Below are positions 33,572 through 44,890 of a stretch of 64,000 nt of DNA, in pieces; positions within the stretch are counted from its first letter, which is position 1, and every line of letters starts with the position of its first letter. Source of the stretch: Emydura subglobosa (lineage: Eukaryota > Chordata > Testudines > Chelidae). The notes under the pieces are model-generated. The model saw only the letters and a program-made list of their open reading frames with translations, made no database searches and was not told where the DNA came from. The position numbers and the translations under genes were made by a program. The stretch covers positions 39,399,943 through 39,463,942 of the forward strand of contig ML679966.1 in assembly GCA_007922225.1 (NCBI GenBank), given 5' to 3'.

Positions 33572-35250
33572 CAGTTTGAGTCACCTTAGGTCAATGGGGT
33601 TTGTCCTCATCTTTTTTGTTTTTAATGCTATTTGCCTCCTCCTCCTGTCTGTTCTTCCCTGAGCAGCCAAGTAAATAAATCCACAAATTTCCCTTTCTTT
33701 CTTTACACCCTTTAGACAAACAATTTCCAGGTGGGTGATCAGATCCCACATAAGGTCTAGAGAGTTAGCTGCTATGTCTCCTGCCTATGTTTTGCTAGGA
33801 ATGATGCCCCCCTGGCAAAAGGTGGGGACTCCCTAATTGCTCCATTTTTCCTTTGTGGGACATCAGTATCAATGGGGCACCGGAGAACCCACCAATGCAT
33901 CCTGAGGATGCCTGCTGGACTCTTGGCAGGTTATAGGAGTGAGTCCCAGGCTCAGGTCCACTCACTCACTCCTCGACATCCTCGTCCACCTTAATGAGGC
34001 TTGGTCCCTCCCTATCCTCAAATCAGAGCCTGAATCCATCCCGTGGACCCCGTTCAGGAAGAATGCACTATTCTGACACCATCCACCATCCACAAAGTGA
34101 ACGGTCCCTGCTGAGGTCCTGGCTCCCAGCCAGCTGCTCTCCTCTCTTGTGACTATCCTCACCTCACCTTATCTCCCTTCCTGTGAACACAGACAACACC
34201 CTCCCGCATGGGGACGATGCTCCCAAGCCCAATATTCCCCGAGAAAGCTGCCCAAAAGAACCCTCAAGGCCACAACTCTCAGTGCCTTCATTAGGACAGG
34301 GCTATGTCCCTCCAGTGCCTGCAAAGAGCACGGGGGAAGGGACGGTGCCTGGGTCCTTCAGAGCAACTCCTGGAGCAGACACCTGCAGGCCATACCTTGG
34401 CCAAAGCCCCACGAGCCTTTCCGCTCTCCACACCAGAAGCGGGAGACGGAGGGTGCAGTGAAATACAAGGAGCAGTGCGCGCCTGTAGCCCCTCCTCCTG
34501 TGTGCAGGTGCAGAAGTGGGGGACCAACGCAACACCATGCTCCGACAGGACTGCCTGGGACACAGGGCCCCTACCCACCCGCTGTAGGGGGCCATGGCAA
34601 CAAATCTGGCTCCAGCAAATTCACTCCCAGCCATGTAATGGCATCATATGGCCCTGAGGTTCTGCCCCTACAAGCGTGTGGGGAGATGCCATGGTTGGGC
34701 CTGACCAGAGTTGCACTGCTTCAGGTCCTGGAAACCCCATTCCCTCCCATATGCAGCTCCCAGCATCCCGCCTAGAGCAGGGAAAAAGGAGGGATCCATC
34801 ATGGAATCCCTCCGTAAGCCAGCTCCTGCTCTGATAGTGGGCAGAGTCCCCATGCCCGGGAGCAGAGACCCCCCTCCACCGGGGCAGATGCTCTGCCCCT
34901 GGGGAAAGAAGCCCCAGAATCCTTACCAACTTACCATATCAGGAAGCTCTGGGTTTTGAGGGCTACTGTTGCTACTGCTGGAAGCTAGTGAGTAACCCTT
35001 TCTCTGCTGGAATGGAGCCAAAAGATGCTCTATATAATCCCTACTCTGGGCTAAATCCTCGGAGCTTGGAAATGCTAGCCATCCAGCACCCCTTTCCGCC
35101 AGCTGGCTAATGGATACCAAAGACTCCCAGGGGAAGGGTCTACCTATTGTCCCTTGGTGAGTGTCTCTCTCCCTTGCTACTGGGACTGTCCCCCTTTCAC
35201 CACTGGTCCCAAGAAGTTCCCCCAGCAGTTGATGCGGGCAGGTGGTATTT
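33572..35250. other. GC-rich segment adjoining the DIRS-like element
   Basis: From about 33,850 composition jumps to clearly GC-rich and drops again near 35,240. Long overlapping open frames (up to 208 codons at 34,149-34,775 plus) exist on both strands, which is what high GC produces by chance. One minus frame (34,923-35,120) has LLAPFQQRKGYSLASSSSNS followed by PEL, which could be the N-terminal part of a gag. The segment may be the 5' part of the element, but I cannot prove it. Confidence 0.4.
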
Positions 35251-35588
35251 CATTGCCTTTGTCTGTGCAGAATAGGTGTAAACCTCTACTAGTTTGATTA
35301 GGTATCATTAGTCACCCACTTTGCACTGGTTTAAGTTATTCCACAAGGTGCCAAACAGTGAAGAATTGAGCCCAGCAGGTACTGACCTTCCTTTCTCTTT
35401 CTCTCCTAAAGGAAAGCCACATGGAAAATCTAACAGCAGCAGATGTGTTAAAATTAAGATGTAAATATTGATTTTCAGCTAGTTGATTGCATAAATACAA
35501 ACTATTCTACATATTATGTCCAATGCACTGCATCAAGCATTGGACCCTGGTGATGCAGTTTCTGGGATCCTGGAGGAGCTTTGTCTTA
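35251..35588. other. Short spacer
   Basis: AT-rich with an eroded foldback trace near 35,310-35,375. The final TTA (35,586-35,588) is the left target duplication of the next MITE. Confidence 0.4.
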
Positions 35589-35813
35589 GGCTATGTCTAC
35601 ACTACAGCCTATCTAGGCAAAACTTATGTTGCTCAGAGGTGTAAATATTCTAACCCCCTGGACGACATGTGTTACACTAACATAAGCGTTTGTGTGCCGA
35701 GTGCTATGTTGGTGGGAGAGCTATTTCCACTGACATAGCTTATACCACTTGCAGAGATAGGTTTTTTTATGCTGACAGGAGAGCTCTGTAGCACTGCATG
35801 TATAGACATGGCC
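35589..35813. mobile_element. PIF/Harbinger-type MITE, second subfamily
   Basis: Left end GGCTATGTCTACACTACAGC; right end, read on the other strand, GGCCATGTCTATACATGCAG. TTA (35,586-35,588) and TGA (35,814-35,816) flank it, a TWA duplication with one mutation. Internal sequence AAAACTTATGTTGCTCAGAG and GGTGGGAGAGCTATTTCC...GACATAGCTTATACC is that of a very abundant turtle MITE. No coding sequence. Confidence 0.8.
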
Positions 35814-35816
35814 TGA

Positions 35817-36789
35817 AAAAGAACTGAGTAAGGATTCTGGTAGTGGACTCAATGGATCAAATTCAGCTCTCGCCCATGAGCTTATGCCAGGGGTAAATTT
35901 GGCCCGTTATGTTTGAGTATTGGGTTTTTTTTTTTAAATCAACACAACAAATGAAAGTGTAGAAGTATGAACTTTTGGAAGGTGACAACAAACTTATACA
36001 GGCAGGTTACATATAGATCTTAAACTTAAAAATTTATTACAGCCATGGGTCTAATTTTCCCTAGACTTTTTCTGCATTCTAGCAGTCAGCATTCAACCTT
36101 CTTTCCAAAAGAAACCATGAATAAAAATAATCTTACAAAAAGAAAAAAAATATTACTTTGTCCACCAAGCTTGTCCCGTTTCTTTCCCTTATCTTAGCTT
36201 TCCGGCCTTCTCCCTATAGCCATTTATCATTTCTTTGTTTGAAACTCATCTAGTCCTCAATTTAACTTTTTGCATTCAATGGACCAGCTAGGTATTTTGT
36301 AACAAATGGTTTTTGCTCATTGCATAACATAATATAGATTAAGCTCTCTATTTCCTCCTAGAATCACGTTTTGAATTCTGACTTATCATGACCATGTCTT
36401 TACGAAAAATATACCTATATCAGTTCTATTTCCTGTTTTTGCACTGAATCACAATACTATAATGCTCAAGTTTGAGAAAAAGAAGACACCCTATTGGCAC
36501 TCCATATACAGAATTTAAAATTACAGGGAACATCACATTTGCAATCACAATAGCAAGTAATTGAGCAATATCTACGTCTGGATTTTTTGCACACGCTTAT
36601 TCAATAGACTGGATTGGCTGTTTCAGTGTGGTAGTTCTGGGAAAATGTCCTATTTTTGACCTCAATGCATTTCTGCAGTGACTGAGAAAGCTTCAGGCTA
36701 CTATCCTTGATTAGTAACCAACTGAAATTGGAACCCAGATCGGAGCTATCTTTTTTGGGCAATAAATGTATCCCACACTTATGCATCAA
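35817..36789. other. AT-rich non-coding DNA
   Basis: No gene recognised. The minus frame at 36,601-36,813 has no motif and runs into the CR1. Confidence 0.5.
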
Positions 36790-37239
36790 TAGAAGAGGTT
36801 TTAGAACAAACAAATAAAATAAACATCAATAAGTCACCAGGACCAGATGGTATTCACCCAAGAGTTCTGAAGGAATTCAAATATGAAATTGCAGAATTAC
36901 TACTGTAATAGGTAGACTATTGCTGAAGCAAGTCTCTGTACCAGATGACTGGAAGGTAGCTAATTTAACACTGATCTTTGAAAGGACTCCAGAGGTGATC
37001 CTCACGATTACAGGCTGGATAAGGTCGTTACAGACTTGATCCGGGCAATTAAAGACTGGACAAGATCCCTTGCCAAAGGCTATTAAGGAAACGAAATAGT
37101 CATGACATAACAGGGAAGGTTCTATCATGGAACAGTAACTGGTTAAAAGATAGGTGTAGGCTGGTGGCACGGTCCAGCAAGGGGAGTCGCGAGGAAGGCC
37201 ACAGCGCCTTTGTCTAGGGGAATCAGCTCCCTGCTTATG

Positions 37240-37775
37240 AGTCTGTAGTCCCGGCCCCCCAGCGGGGCGGGTTTCCCTGGCAATCTGTAGCCCCTGATTC
37301 TCATGTAGGGCAGGGCTAGTAAGGAGTCCACGACCCCCAGCCTTCCAACAGGCGGGGTGGGAAAGCAGCCTATTGCCCCCGGCCCTCAGGCAGGGGGGGG
37401 CAGGCAAAAGAGTCTTTAGCCCCTGGCTCTCAAGCAGGGCTGGCAAGTACAAATGTTCTATGTCCCCCGGCCCTCAGACAGGCCGGGGATGGCGAGTAGT
37501 CTGGTGACCCCGGCCCACAGGCAGGGTGGGGAAAGCAAAGGTCCACAGTTTACAGACCCCGGCCCTCAAGCCGGGTGGGGCTGACAAGCAGTCTGTTGCC
37601 CCCAGTCCCCCAAGCCGGCAGGGCTGGCAAAGTAGTCAATAAGCAGAGTACAGCCCCTGGCTCTCAAGCTGGGCAGGGCTGGTGAGGCAATCAGTAGCCC
37701 TCGGCACTCAAGCAGGTGGGGCAGGTACAGTGGTCTATAGCCCCCAGCTTTACAGTCAGGCAGTGCTGGCAAAGC
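37240..37775 (-). repeat. About a dozen degenerate 41-52 bp GC-rich tandem units in the LTR
   Basis: A core CCCC.GGC.CTCA.GCAGG..GGG recurs near 37,246, 37,282, 37,332, 37,374, 37,415, 37,462, 37,506, 37,555, 37,598, 37,650, 37,695 and 37,738, separated by AGTCTGTAG-like links. Spacing varies from about 36 to 52 bp and units differ at many positions. The array lies at the 3' side of the LTR on the minus strand. Confidence 0.8.
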
Positions 37776-37948
37776 TCGATGTCCTCTGGCCAGCAGTGCA
37801 GTGAATGCCACGCACTCCCGGGGTGGTTAGGGAAGAGGGGAGGGAGACGCAGCCCAGGGCCCTATCAATAGCAAAGTGTTTTGCCACTGAGTCAGCGGGG
37901 ATCCAGCTGCAATACACTGACTGGTCTGGCCACACACTCAGCCACTCT

Positions 37949-38608
37949 TTAGTTGGCTGTCCCTGGGCTACTTCCTCCCACCCAGTCCCTGGGTACCTGC
38001 ATCCAAGTGTCTCCTTCCAGGTCGCCTGAGTAGACAGTGAGCAGGCATCCTGCAAGTCCCTCACTGTCAACCAGCGGCAGGTCCAGAAACTCCTCAGGGT
38101 CGTCCATGGAGGGTATCTCCTCTAGGTCACAGGGCCCCAGGGGTTCCTCCGGTCCACGAGGTTCAGTCCACTCCACGTCAGGCAGCTCCCCCAGATTAGG
38201 GCCGGCCTCAGGGAGTTTCTCCAACCCAGTGGGCTCGGGTAGCTTCTCCCAGCTACTAGGGTCCGGCAGTCCTACCCAGTCACTAGGGTCCAGCGGCCCA
38301 CTCCAGTCACTAGGGTCCGGCAATTCGGGAAGGCTTTGGAGGCTCTGGTCGGCAGGGCGGTTGCGCCAAACAGCCACAGGGCCTGGGTCAGGCCTAGGCC
38401 AGAGCCTCTGGGAAGACAAGTCTGCCTCCGGCAGCAGCTTCCTCTTGACTGAGCTGCTGGGCCTGCCTTTTATACTTCCCTCCCTGGCCCTGGCTCCACC
38501 CCTCTGCTTTGGGGTGGCTTGGCCTGCAGGGCCTAGTTCTCTCCAGTAGGGGCGTCGCGATCCTTCCTCAGGCCCAGGCTCTGAGGAAGGCCACAGCACC
38601 TTGTTACA
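37949..38608 (-). other. Stop-free minus-strand frame inside the LTR with 9-residue repeats
   Basis: Within the LTR about 220 codons are open on the minus strand (the frame extends a further 31 codons into the CR1, which is accidental). It is rich in Pro, Glu, Asp and Leu. The middle has 9-residue units LPDPSDWSG / PLDPSDWVG / LPDPSSWEK / LPEPTGLEK, encoded by a 27-bp tandem repeat at 38,255-38,335. No known domain. It could be a remnant of a coding sequence captured in the LTR or a chance frame in GC-rich DNA. A plus-strand 170-codon frame overlaps it. Confidence 0.4.
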
Positions 38609-39706
38609 ATAGGAAACAAAGGGTAGGAATAAATGGTTGGTTTTCACAATGGAGAGAGGTTCCCAATCTGTATTGGGAACTACATTGTTCAACATATTCA
38701 TTAATTATCTGAAAAGAGAATGAACAGTGAAATGGCAAAGTTTGCAGATGATACAAAATTATACAAGACAGTTAAGTCCAAATCTGACTGCAAAGAGTAA
38801 CAGAGGAATCTCACAAAACTGGGTGACTGGGCAACAAAATGACAGATGAAATTCAACATTGATAAGTGTAAAGTAATGCACATTGAATAAAATAATTCAC
38901 ACTATTCGTACAAAATGATGGATTCTAAATTAGCTATTACCACTCAAGAAAAAGATCTTGAATCACTGTAGATAGTTCTCTGTAAACTTTAGCTTAATAA
39001 ACAGCAGTAGTCAAAAAAGCTAACAGAATGTTAGGAATTATAAGGAAAGGGATAGTAAATAAGGCAGAAAATATCATAATGCCATTATAAATACATAGTG
39101 CACCCACACCTTGAATTCTGGGTCCAGTTATGGTCACTCCATCTCAAAAAGAATATAGTGGAACTGGAAAAGCTTCAGAGAAAGGCAACAAAGATGATCA
39201 AGCATATGGAATGGGTTCCATATAAGAAAAGACTAAAACAACTAGATCTGGTTGGCTTAGAAAAGAGACAGCTAAGGGGACATATAACAGAAGTCTAAAA
39301 TATTATGCATGGTGTGGAACAAAAGCATTATTTACCCTTTTCCACAATATAAAATAGGGAGCAGGTTTAATACAAATAAGAAGTTATACTTTTTCACATA
39401 ACACAATTAACCTGTGGAACTCATTGCAATAAGGTGTTTGTGATGGCCAAAAGTATACCTGGGTTCAAAAAAGAATTGGATAAATTCATGGAGGATAATT
39501 CCATCAATGGCTACTATTCAAAATGGTCAGGGATGCAACCCTATGATTGGGACAACCCTAAACCTCTGATTGACAGAAGCCACAGAGGAAGAAGGCATGG
39601 ATCTCGCCAACTGCTCTGTGCTGTACATTCCTCCTATGTTGGAGACAGGATACTGGGCTCCATGGATCATTGGTTTAACCCAGTATGGCTGTTTTTATAT
39701 TGTTAA

Positions 39707-42319
39707 CTCTGGTTGGTGGAAATTGTTGTTACTTGTGTAAAGGATAGCAGAATATCTGCTTCTCTCAAAGATAGGCCACTGCTTACAAAAATCTCTTACT
39801 ATTGATGATCTTAAGTTTTTTGAAAAGGAGTTGGTGAAGCAACTGTGATGTGCTCAGATTATCTTAATCTCTTTCAGACTGATTTTAGACCTACGCATTG
39901 GTTCAAAGGACATATCCAACTTCCTTCACAGCCTTCAGCAAAGGGGCATGACAGAGGCCAGACTGAGGGAAAAGGGCATGGCCAGATGCTGATATAGTCT
40001 AATAATCCTTGGCTACTGTTGCAACTAGACACAATTTAGAGCAGGGCTGAGGCTATCCTAATTTGAGGATAAGGCAGAATTTCAGCCAGGACTAGGAAAG
40101 CACAAAGGCAACATACATCCATTTTTGCTTATCCCATTTGAATTTTGCACTTCTGCCACTTGGTCAGACAATTCAGGCCAATGGATTTACACCAGTTAAA
40201 ACCAGTATGAGTGAGAACAGAATCAATCCCATGGTTCATGTCCTCAGAAACTTGCAGTCAAAGGTCCCAGTGCTAAAGAGACTAAGAATATTGAAGTCAA
40301 TGGACGGTTCAGGATTTCATTCAGAATGCTTAAAGTTAAGGCTTTGCAGGATCAAGACCCAAAACCAGACATTTTAAGGTTAACTTGTAACACATGAAAT
40401 ATTATCTATGAAGCATATTTGCTTATAATTGCTCCTTTTTTAGCCTGAACGGATAAAATCTTTGCCTTTCCAAAAAGATGCACATTAAAATGCTATTATG
40501 GAGATTTTTTTAATAGTAAACATTCTCCATACATGAAGTATTTTCCTCTCTGCTTACTATGAGTAACTACATTCTTACCACTTAATTATCCTCCAAAATG
40601 CTGAACCTAACTAAAATATTTCATGAAATTGTTGAAGAATAGCATATTAAATTAAATATTCCTCTCATGAAACTTTACCTATATTGAGAATTTGGTATGA
40701 ATTTAGACAGAATGTAGACTTCACTTGAACTCTATAGTGCCTATATACAATATCAATGGTGTTGTAGAGGACTTTCTTGGTTAGTATTATTTCGCTATAA
40801 AGAGAGCAGAATCATGTCAGGAAAATCCCAAATCTCTCTCATAATGTGTGTTAGAAATGAGACAGCAACATTGTATTGACAAACTCAGTATATGGGCACA
40901 ATTTTTTTTAATTAATTAATGAATGATAGACTTTTTCTACAAAGAAACAAAATGTGTAAGTCAAACCTACAAAAACCAGGCAATCAAAGAGTAAGTCTGA
41001 TTCTCCATTTTTCATTATTCTTATTTTGTCTAAACATGTTGCAGAATTTGCCATTTGTTGAAAGCTCTGTATTTATATTTACATTTATTTACATATTTAC
41101 ATATTTATTGAAAGCTCTGTAATACTGAGTTACAACTTGGTAAGTTAACATCTGAAGAAAGGGCCTGGTCTAGTGAAAGAGATAGTAATTCTCAAGTTCT
41201 ATTTTGCCTCTAAACTTGACTTGCATGGTGGTGAGTAGAACTGGTGAAAATTTTCAGACAAATAGTTTATTTGATTAAAAATGCAGTTTTGATCAACCTA
41301 AAACTATTCCTGAATTTGACACATATAGCTTCAGCCATTCACAAAATGGCCAGAGGAGACGGAGGAAGAGGCACTGATGTTGGTGGCAGTGCTACCTTCT
41401 TTCCCTTTATAATCTTTAGCCCAGTGATTACCTGGGATATGACAAACCCAGGTTTGAATCCCCCACTCTGGAACAGACCTAAAACAGACTTTTTCAATTC
41501 ATCACAAATTCTGAAAAAATTTGGATTCAGTTTGTACTGAACCAAAATTTTTGTTGATTTTTCAGAACTGCCACCAAACCAAAAAAATCAATTATTCACC
41601 CAGCTTTAGTAATGCTTCCTGGCAAGTTCTGAGCACCTTCTATTCACAGCTAAATAAATATGGCTTAGATCCTCTTACAATGACTCCTTTTTCGAATAAA
41701 TTACACAAATCCAGATTGTGGCCAGTCTTGCACAAGTGTGCAAGAAACTATCATCCTCCCTTTTCTCCGTATGCATACTCTGGGTATTATTACAGCTTTT
41801 CTTTCCTCTCCCCTAGATGCAAGAACAGCTCTAGGCTAACATCAGAAACAATGCTAGCCACTCTAAAAGGGTTGAGCTTTTCCTGTGTGTTGGGCAGAAG
41901 TGCATTTTCTACCTTGTCAAAGGCTGCTGCAGTTGTTGTGCTCCCCCTGTGCTTCAGGTGGTGCTATGTTACTGGTGTGAAGCACCTTTTAATCATCACT
42001 ACCACTGATCATAATTCAGCCCATTTATACCTACTGAGAATCTGGCCCAGAAAGAGTTAAATATTATTGTCAGCTTTAATTGTTTTTGCTCTTGCTGATT
42101 TCTGTTACTCTTATGTAATATTTAAAATTTTGAATAATGTTTTAATGTTCTGTGCTTTTGTTTTTTGGGGCTTTTTAAAGAAAGTAAAATCATATATACC
42201 TCTTTGGGGCAAATTGTCAAAGAGCTAAGTGGTAGCTTAGATGCCCGGTTCGAGTTAACACTACTTTGAAAATAATCCTCTCTGAGAGTCAGATATTGCA
42301 TAGTATATACTAAATAAGA
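39707..42319. other. AT-rich non-coding DNA
   Basis: Nothing assigned. Traces of the short foldback family occur near 40,170-40,210 (GGATTTACACCAGTTAAAAC). The frame 41,521-42,060 (179 codons) has no motif or neighbouring exon. Confidence 0.45.
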
Positions 42320-42444
42320 CCCCAATCCTACAAATATTTACACATATGAATAATATTATGCATGAGAGTAGTGCCATTGAATTCAGTCAGATTACTTGAG
42401 TGTATAAAAGTTACTCATATGCCTACACACTTACAGGATTGGGG
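42320..42444. repeat. Ancient foldback repeat (CCCCAATCCT ... AGGATTGGGG)
   Basis: CCCCAATCCTACAAATATTT at the left pairs with TTACAGGATTGGGG at the right, and ACACATATGAATAA with TTACTCATATG. The centre is GTAGTGCCATTGAATTCAGT. This is a well-known amniote short palindromic repeat, here eroded in the middle. Confidence 0.65.
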
Positions 42445-42646
42445 CTAAAGTATTTACAGGCTTCTAAATACATAGTTGGAGATTTTCTTTTAAAATGCAA
42501 ATTAACTTAATTGTTCCTTTGGAGCCATTGCAGTTTTCACTTCTGTGACTGGTAGTAACCAAAACCCACATTTCAAGAAGGCTGCAGTTCTGAATTAACA
42601 AGATTTCAGCAATGAGGCTGGATTTGTTGCAGTTTTTACAGACTCA

Positions 42647-42943
42647 GCTCCGGTCTACACTTACCTGGAGATTTGGTGGCAGGCAACAGGAGTTACGCAA
42701 GCTACGCAGAGTAGCTTTTGGTTAACTCCCATCAACTGCTGTGCTTCCCTTCTACGCGCCATCTTCACTGCACTGCGCCAACGGGAACCGTGTTCTCGTC
42801 AACGCAGCGCTACACCATTTGAGGGGGTGGATTTACTGTGTCAACTTCCTGATCGATTGAGCGGGTCTATAATGACCACTCAATTGATCCAGAAAGAGCG
42901 ATCTGACAGAGGCGACTTTGCCGCAATCAGTATAGACAGAGCC
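42647..42943. mobile_element. PIF/Harbinger-type MITE, copy 2 of the 4.3-kb family
   Basis: TCA flanks both ends (42,644-42,646; 42,944-42,946). The left end GCTCCGGTCTACACTTACCT and right end (reverse) GGCTCTGTCTATACTGATTG are terminal inverted repeats. It shares with copy 1 the ACTTACCT.GAGATT.GG start, the 23-bp block GCCATCTTCACTGCACTGCG plus CCA, and the TCAATTGATCCAGA.A end, but carries an extra segment GAACCGTGTTCTCGTCAACG. No coding sequence. Confidence 0.85.
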
Positions 42944-42946
42944 TCA

Positions 42947-44689
42947 GCTACAGAAACCTGGACACCTGGCATTTGGAAGCCTACAAGAACTTTCAACACT
43001 CATTTGGATGATGAATGATGTATTTAAGATAGCCTACAGAATTTAGGGCCTTGTTAACCTTTTATAAGCTTATCTTAGCACAGGAGGCTGGCGGATCACC
43101 TATTCTTTTAACAACCAGAAAGCTGATGGCAAGGAGTACTCGTCAGACAGTAACCATTTTTCCCTCCTCATAACAATCAAGATAGAAGCTTGCTAGTAAG
43201 AGATGGAAAAAACTTATTAGATCCATTGAATTCTTCCCTGTGCAAATCCTGGTAGAGGACATAACAGATGTAAACAGATATTACATTCAATAATAGCTAA
43301 AAGGCCACGAATCCCAATTTTTAGCTAACAGGAAAAAATTAAGACTATGGCTTTTAGATGAAATTTATATCACAGTGGGATCTGAAGATAAAGTCTTTTA
43401 TATGTCAGATGTACTAAATTATTCATTCCTCTGAGAGACTGTTGAGCTAGCAAAGGCAATATGGTAATATGTACTCTCTCTTGCTCTTGTGCTATAACAC
43501 AGCATCAACATCTAAAGATCTGAAATTTCTTATACAACAGAATTTTCTTTCCAGATATACATTATTTTGTTCTAGGAAAAGTTTTCTCCATTATTTCAGT
43601 AATTAACAACTGTATTGTGCATTTTAACAACAACATTAAACTGTCTATTATATAGATTTTTTATAACTTTTTTTTAATCACAAACTGACCTAAAATGTTT
43701 CAGTATTATTCAATACCTTGGTATATTCTATTTGGGTCAAAAGCATAAAGGAAAAGGTATATATATAAAGGAAGAGGTTGTATGAGTAATTTTGGATGAG
43801 TGGTATGCCCTATACCCACCCCCTATGCTTGAGTCTTGTCAACTCACTGTAGCTTTGTAATATGGAACCTGAGTTATGAAATCCAGAGTTGAACTGAGTG
43901 TTTTGGATCCCAAAATACCAGATGACATGTTTTTCCAGAATTGGACAAAGTATTCTGGATAAACTGAGTGGAAAAGGTCTTGAAGGGAATCCCATCATTA
44001 GCATTCTATCCCTCCGATTGTGCAAACAAACAAAGGTACTGCTCATATAAGTAAATCTATATACATACATGTTTGCAGGGTTAGGGCCTAGTTGAGATGA
44101 CTACATTGTGGACATAATAAGACAAGAATTTTTAACTCAATGGGCTAAATTATTCCAGCACTCTCACAGGTGCAATCTCCTTTACTGTACTGTGATTGTG
44201 TACCTGTAACTGAAAGCACAATTTGGCTCCAAGTCTTTAAATCTTTATGTGATGTTCTGTTGATAGACTTCACTGTGCTCCTCTTTATCATTTCTGAGTG
44301 GACAAAGAGTCCTGTGACATTTTCCTCAGATTTCTCATGTGCTGCTCCACATCTTCATTCTGAATTATTCACCTTAAGAGGCATACCGACTACCACTTAA
44401 ATAAAGCACAGATTTGTATAATTGAGCTAAGCCCAAATTTTCAAATTTACTATCAGAAATAATGACCTCCAGCTAGCCTGCTTACCTGTTAGCCTAATCC
44501 CTAAACCTCTACTCTTAGTTCATCTACCACAGAATTCTAGTCCTGTGAACATTATCTCCTGCTTTCAAAAGCCTCCCTTTATTGGCCAATCCATCAGTGC
44601 ACTGCTGTTGTCACTGGAGGTCACAGATGCATGGGCTGTCTCAGATAGTTAGGGCCACTTTCATGGAGTCTTTGATATGAAGATCTGAA
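42947..44689. other. AT-rich non-coding DNA
   Basis: No gene or named repeat recognised. A TATATATA stretch lies at 43,758-43,766. Confidence 0.5.
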
Positions 44690-44890
44690 CTCTTAGTCAG
44701 TGGGGAGCCCAGTGCAGATAGTGGAACACTAGGTTGAATGGTTCATGATAATCTGTGCTGCCAAGGAGACTGGCTACTGCATTTTGAACCAGTTATAGCT
44801 TTTACAGTGTATGTGGCTTCATTCTTAGATACAAGTTGCAGTGATTAAACCTGGAGGTCACAAATATATGGAGCACCCTAGCTAGCGCTA
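44690..44890 (-). mobile_element. L2-clade LINE fragment, RT C-terminal region
   Basis: The minus strand reads IFVTSRFNHCNLYL, then LVQNAVASLLGSTD and FHYLHWAP. These are the successive blocks V-T-S-R-L-D-Y-C-N-x-L, L-Q-x-V-Q-N-A-A-A-R-L and L-H-W-L-P of L2/Rex-type LINE ORF2. Two stops lie in about 65 codons. Confidence 0.65.

Larger units (their letters stand above)
37155..38608 (-). repeat. Solo LTR (TGT...ACA, 1,454 bp) inserted in the CR1
   Basis: The insertion begins TGTAGGCTGG and ends CCTTGTTACA, so it has TG...CA ends on both strands. ATAGG flanks it (37,150-37,154 and 38,609-38,613), and the CR1 continues on either side, which fixes the boundaries. On the minus strand it starts TGTAACAAGGTGC and has a TATA box AAGTATAAAAGGC (plus 38,468-38,480) about 130 bp in. 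It has no gag or pol, hence a solo LTR. At 1.45 kb it is long for an LTR, and most of it is downstream of the TATA box. No clear AATAAA is present. The element that gave rise to it is not identified. Confidence 0.75.
36790..39706 (+). mobile_element. Old CR1 LINE (RT to 3' end), split by a 1.45-kb insertion
   Basis: The left part (36,790-37,149) contains AAGTCACCAGGACCAGATGG (translating to KSPGPDGIHPRVLKE) and GTACCAGATGACTGGAAGGT, the start of the CR1 RT. The right part (38,614-39,706) resumes with GGAAACAAAGGGTAGGAATA, carries the FADDTKL active-site block (about 38,736-38,756) and ends in a CR1 3' UTR (GACAGGATACTGGGCTCCAT). About 300 bp expected in the middle of the RT is missing near 37,010-37,070. 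Many stops. The two halves join in register once the insertion and one ATAGG copy are removed. Confidence 0.8.

Noticed and set aside
34149..34775. 208-codon plus-strand ORF and several overlapping frames
   Set aside because: High GC lowers stop frequency in all frames; frames overlap on both strands and none has a recognisable domain. Described as a GC-rich segment instead.
38037..38549. 170-codon Ser/Gly-rich plus-strand ORF
   Set aside because: It is the opposite-strand shadow of the repeat region in the solo LTR; Ser/Gly bias follows from the repeat composition.
37155..38608. A CpG-island promoter of a host gene
   Set aside because: The GC-rich block has exact LTR-type ends and a target duplication within a CR1, so its composition is explained by an insertion.
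41521..42060. 179-codon plus-strand ORF
   Set aside because: No motif, signal or exon context; composition like the surrounding non-coding DNA.
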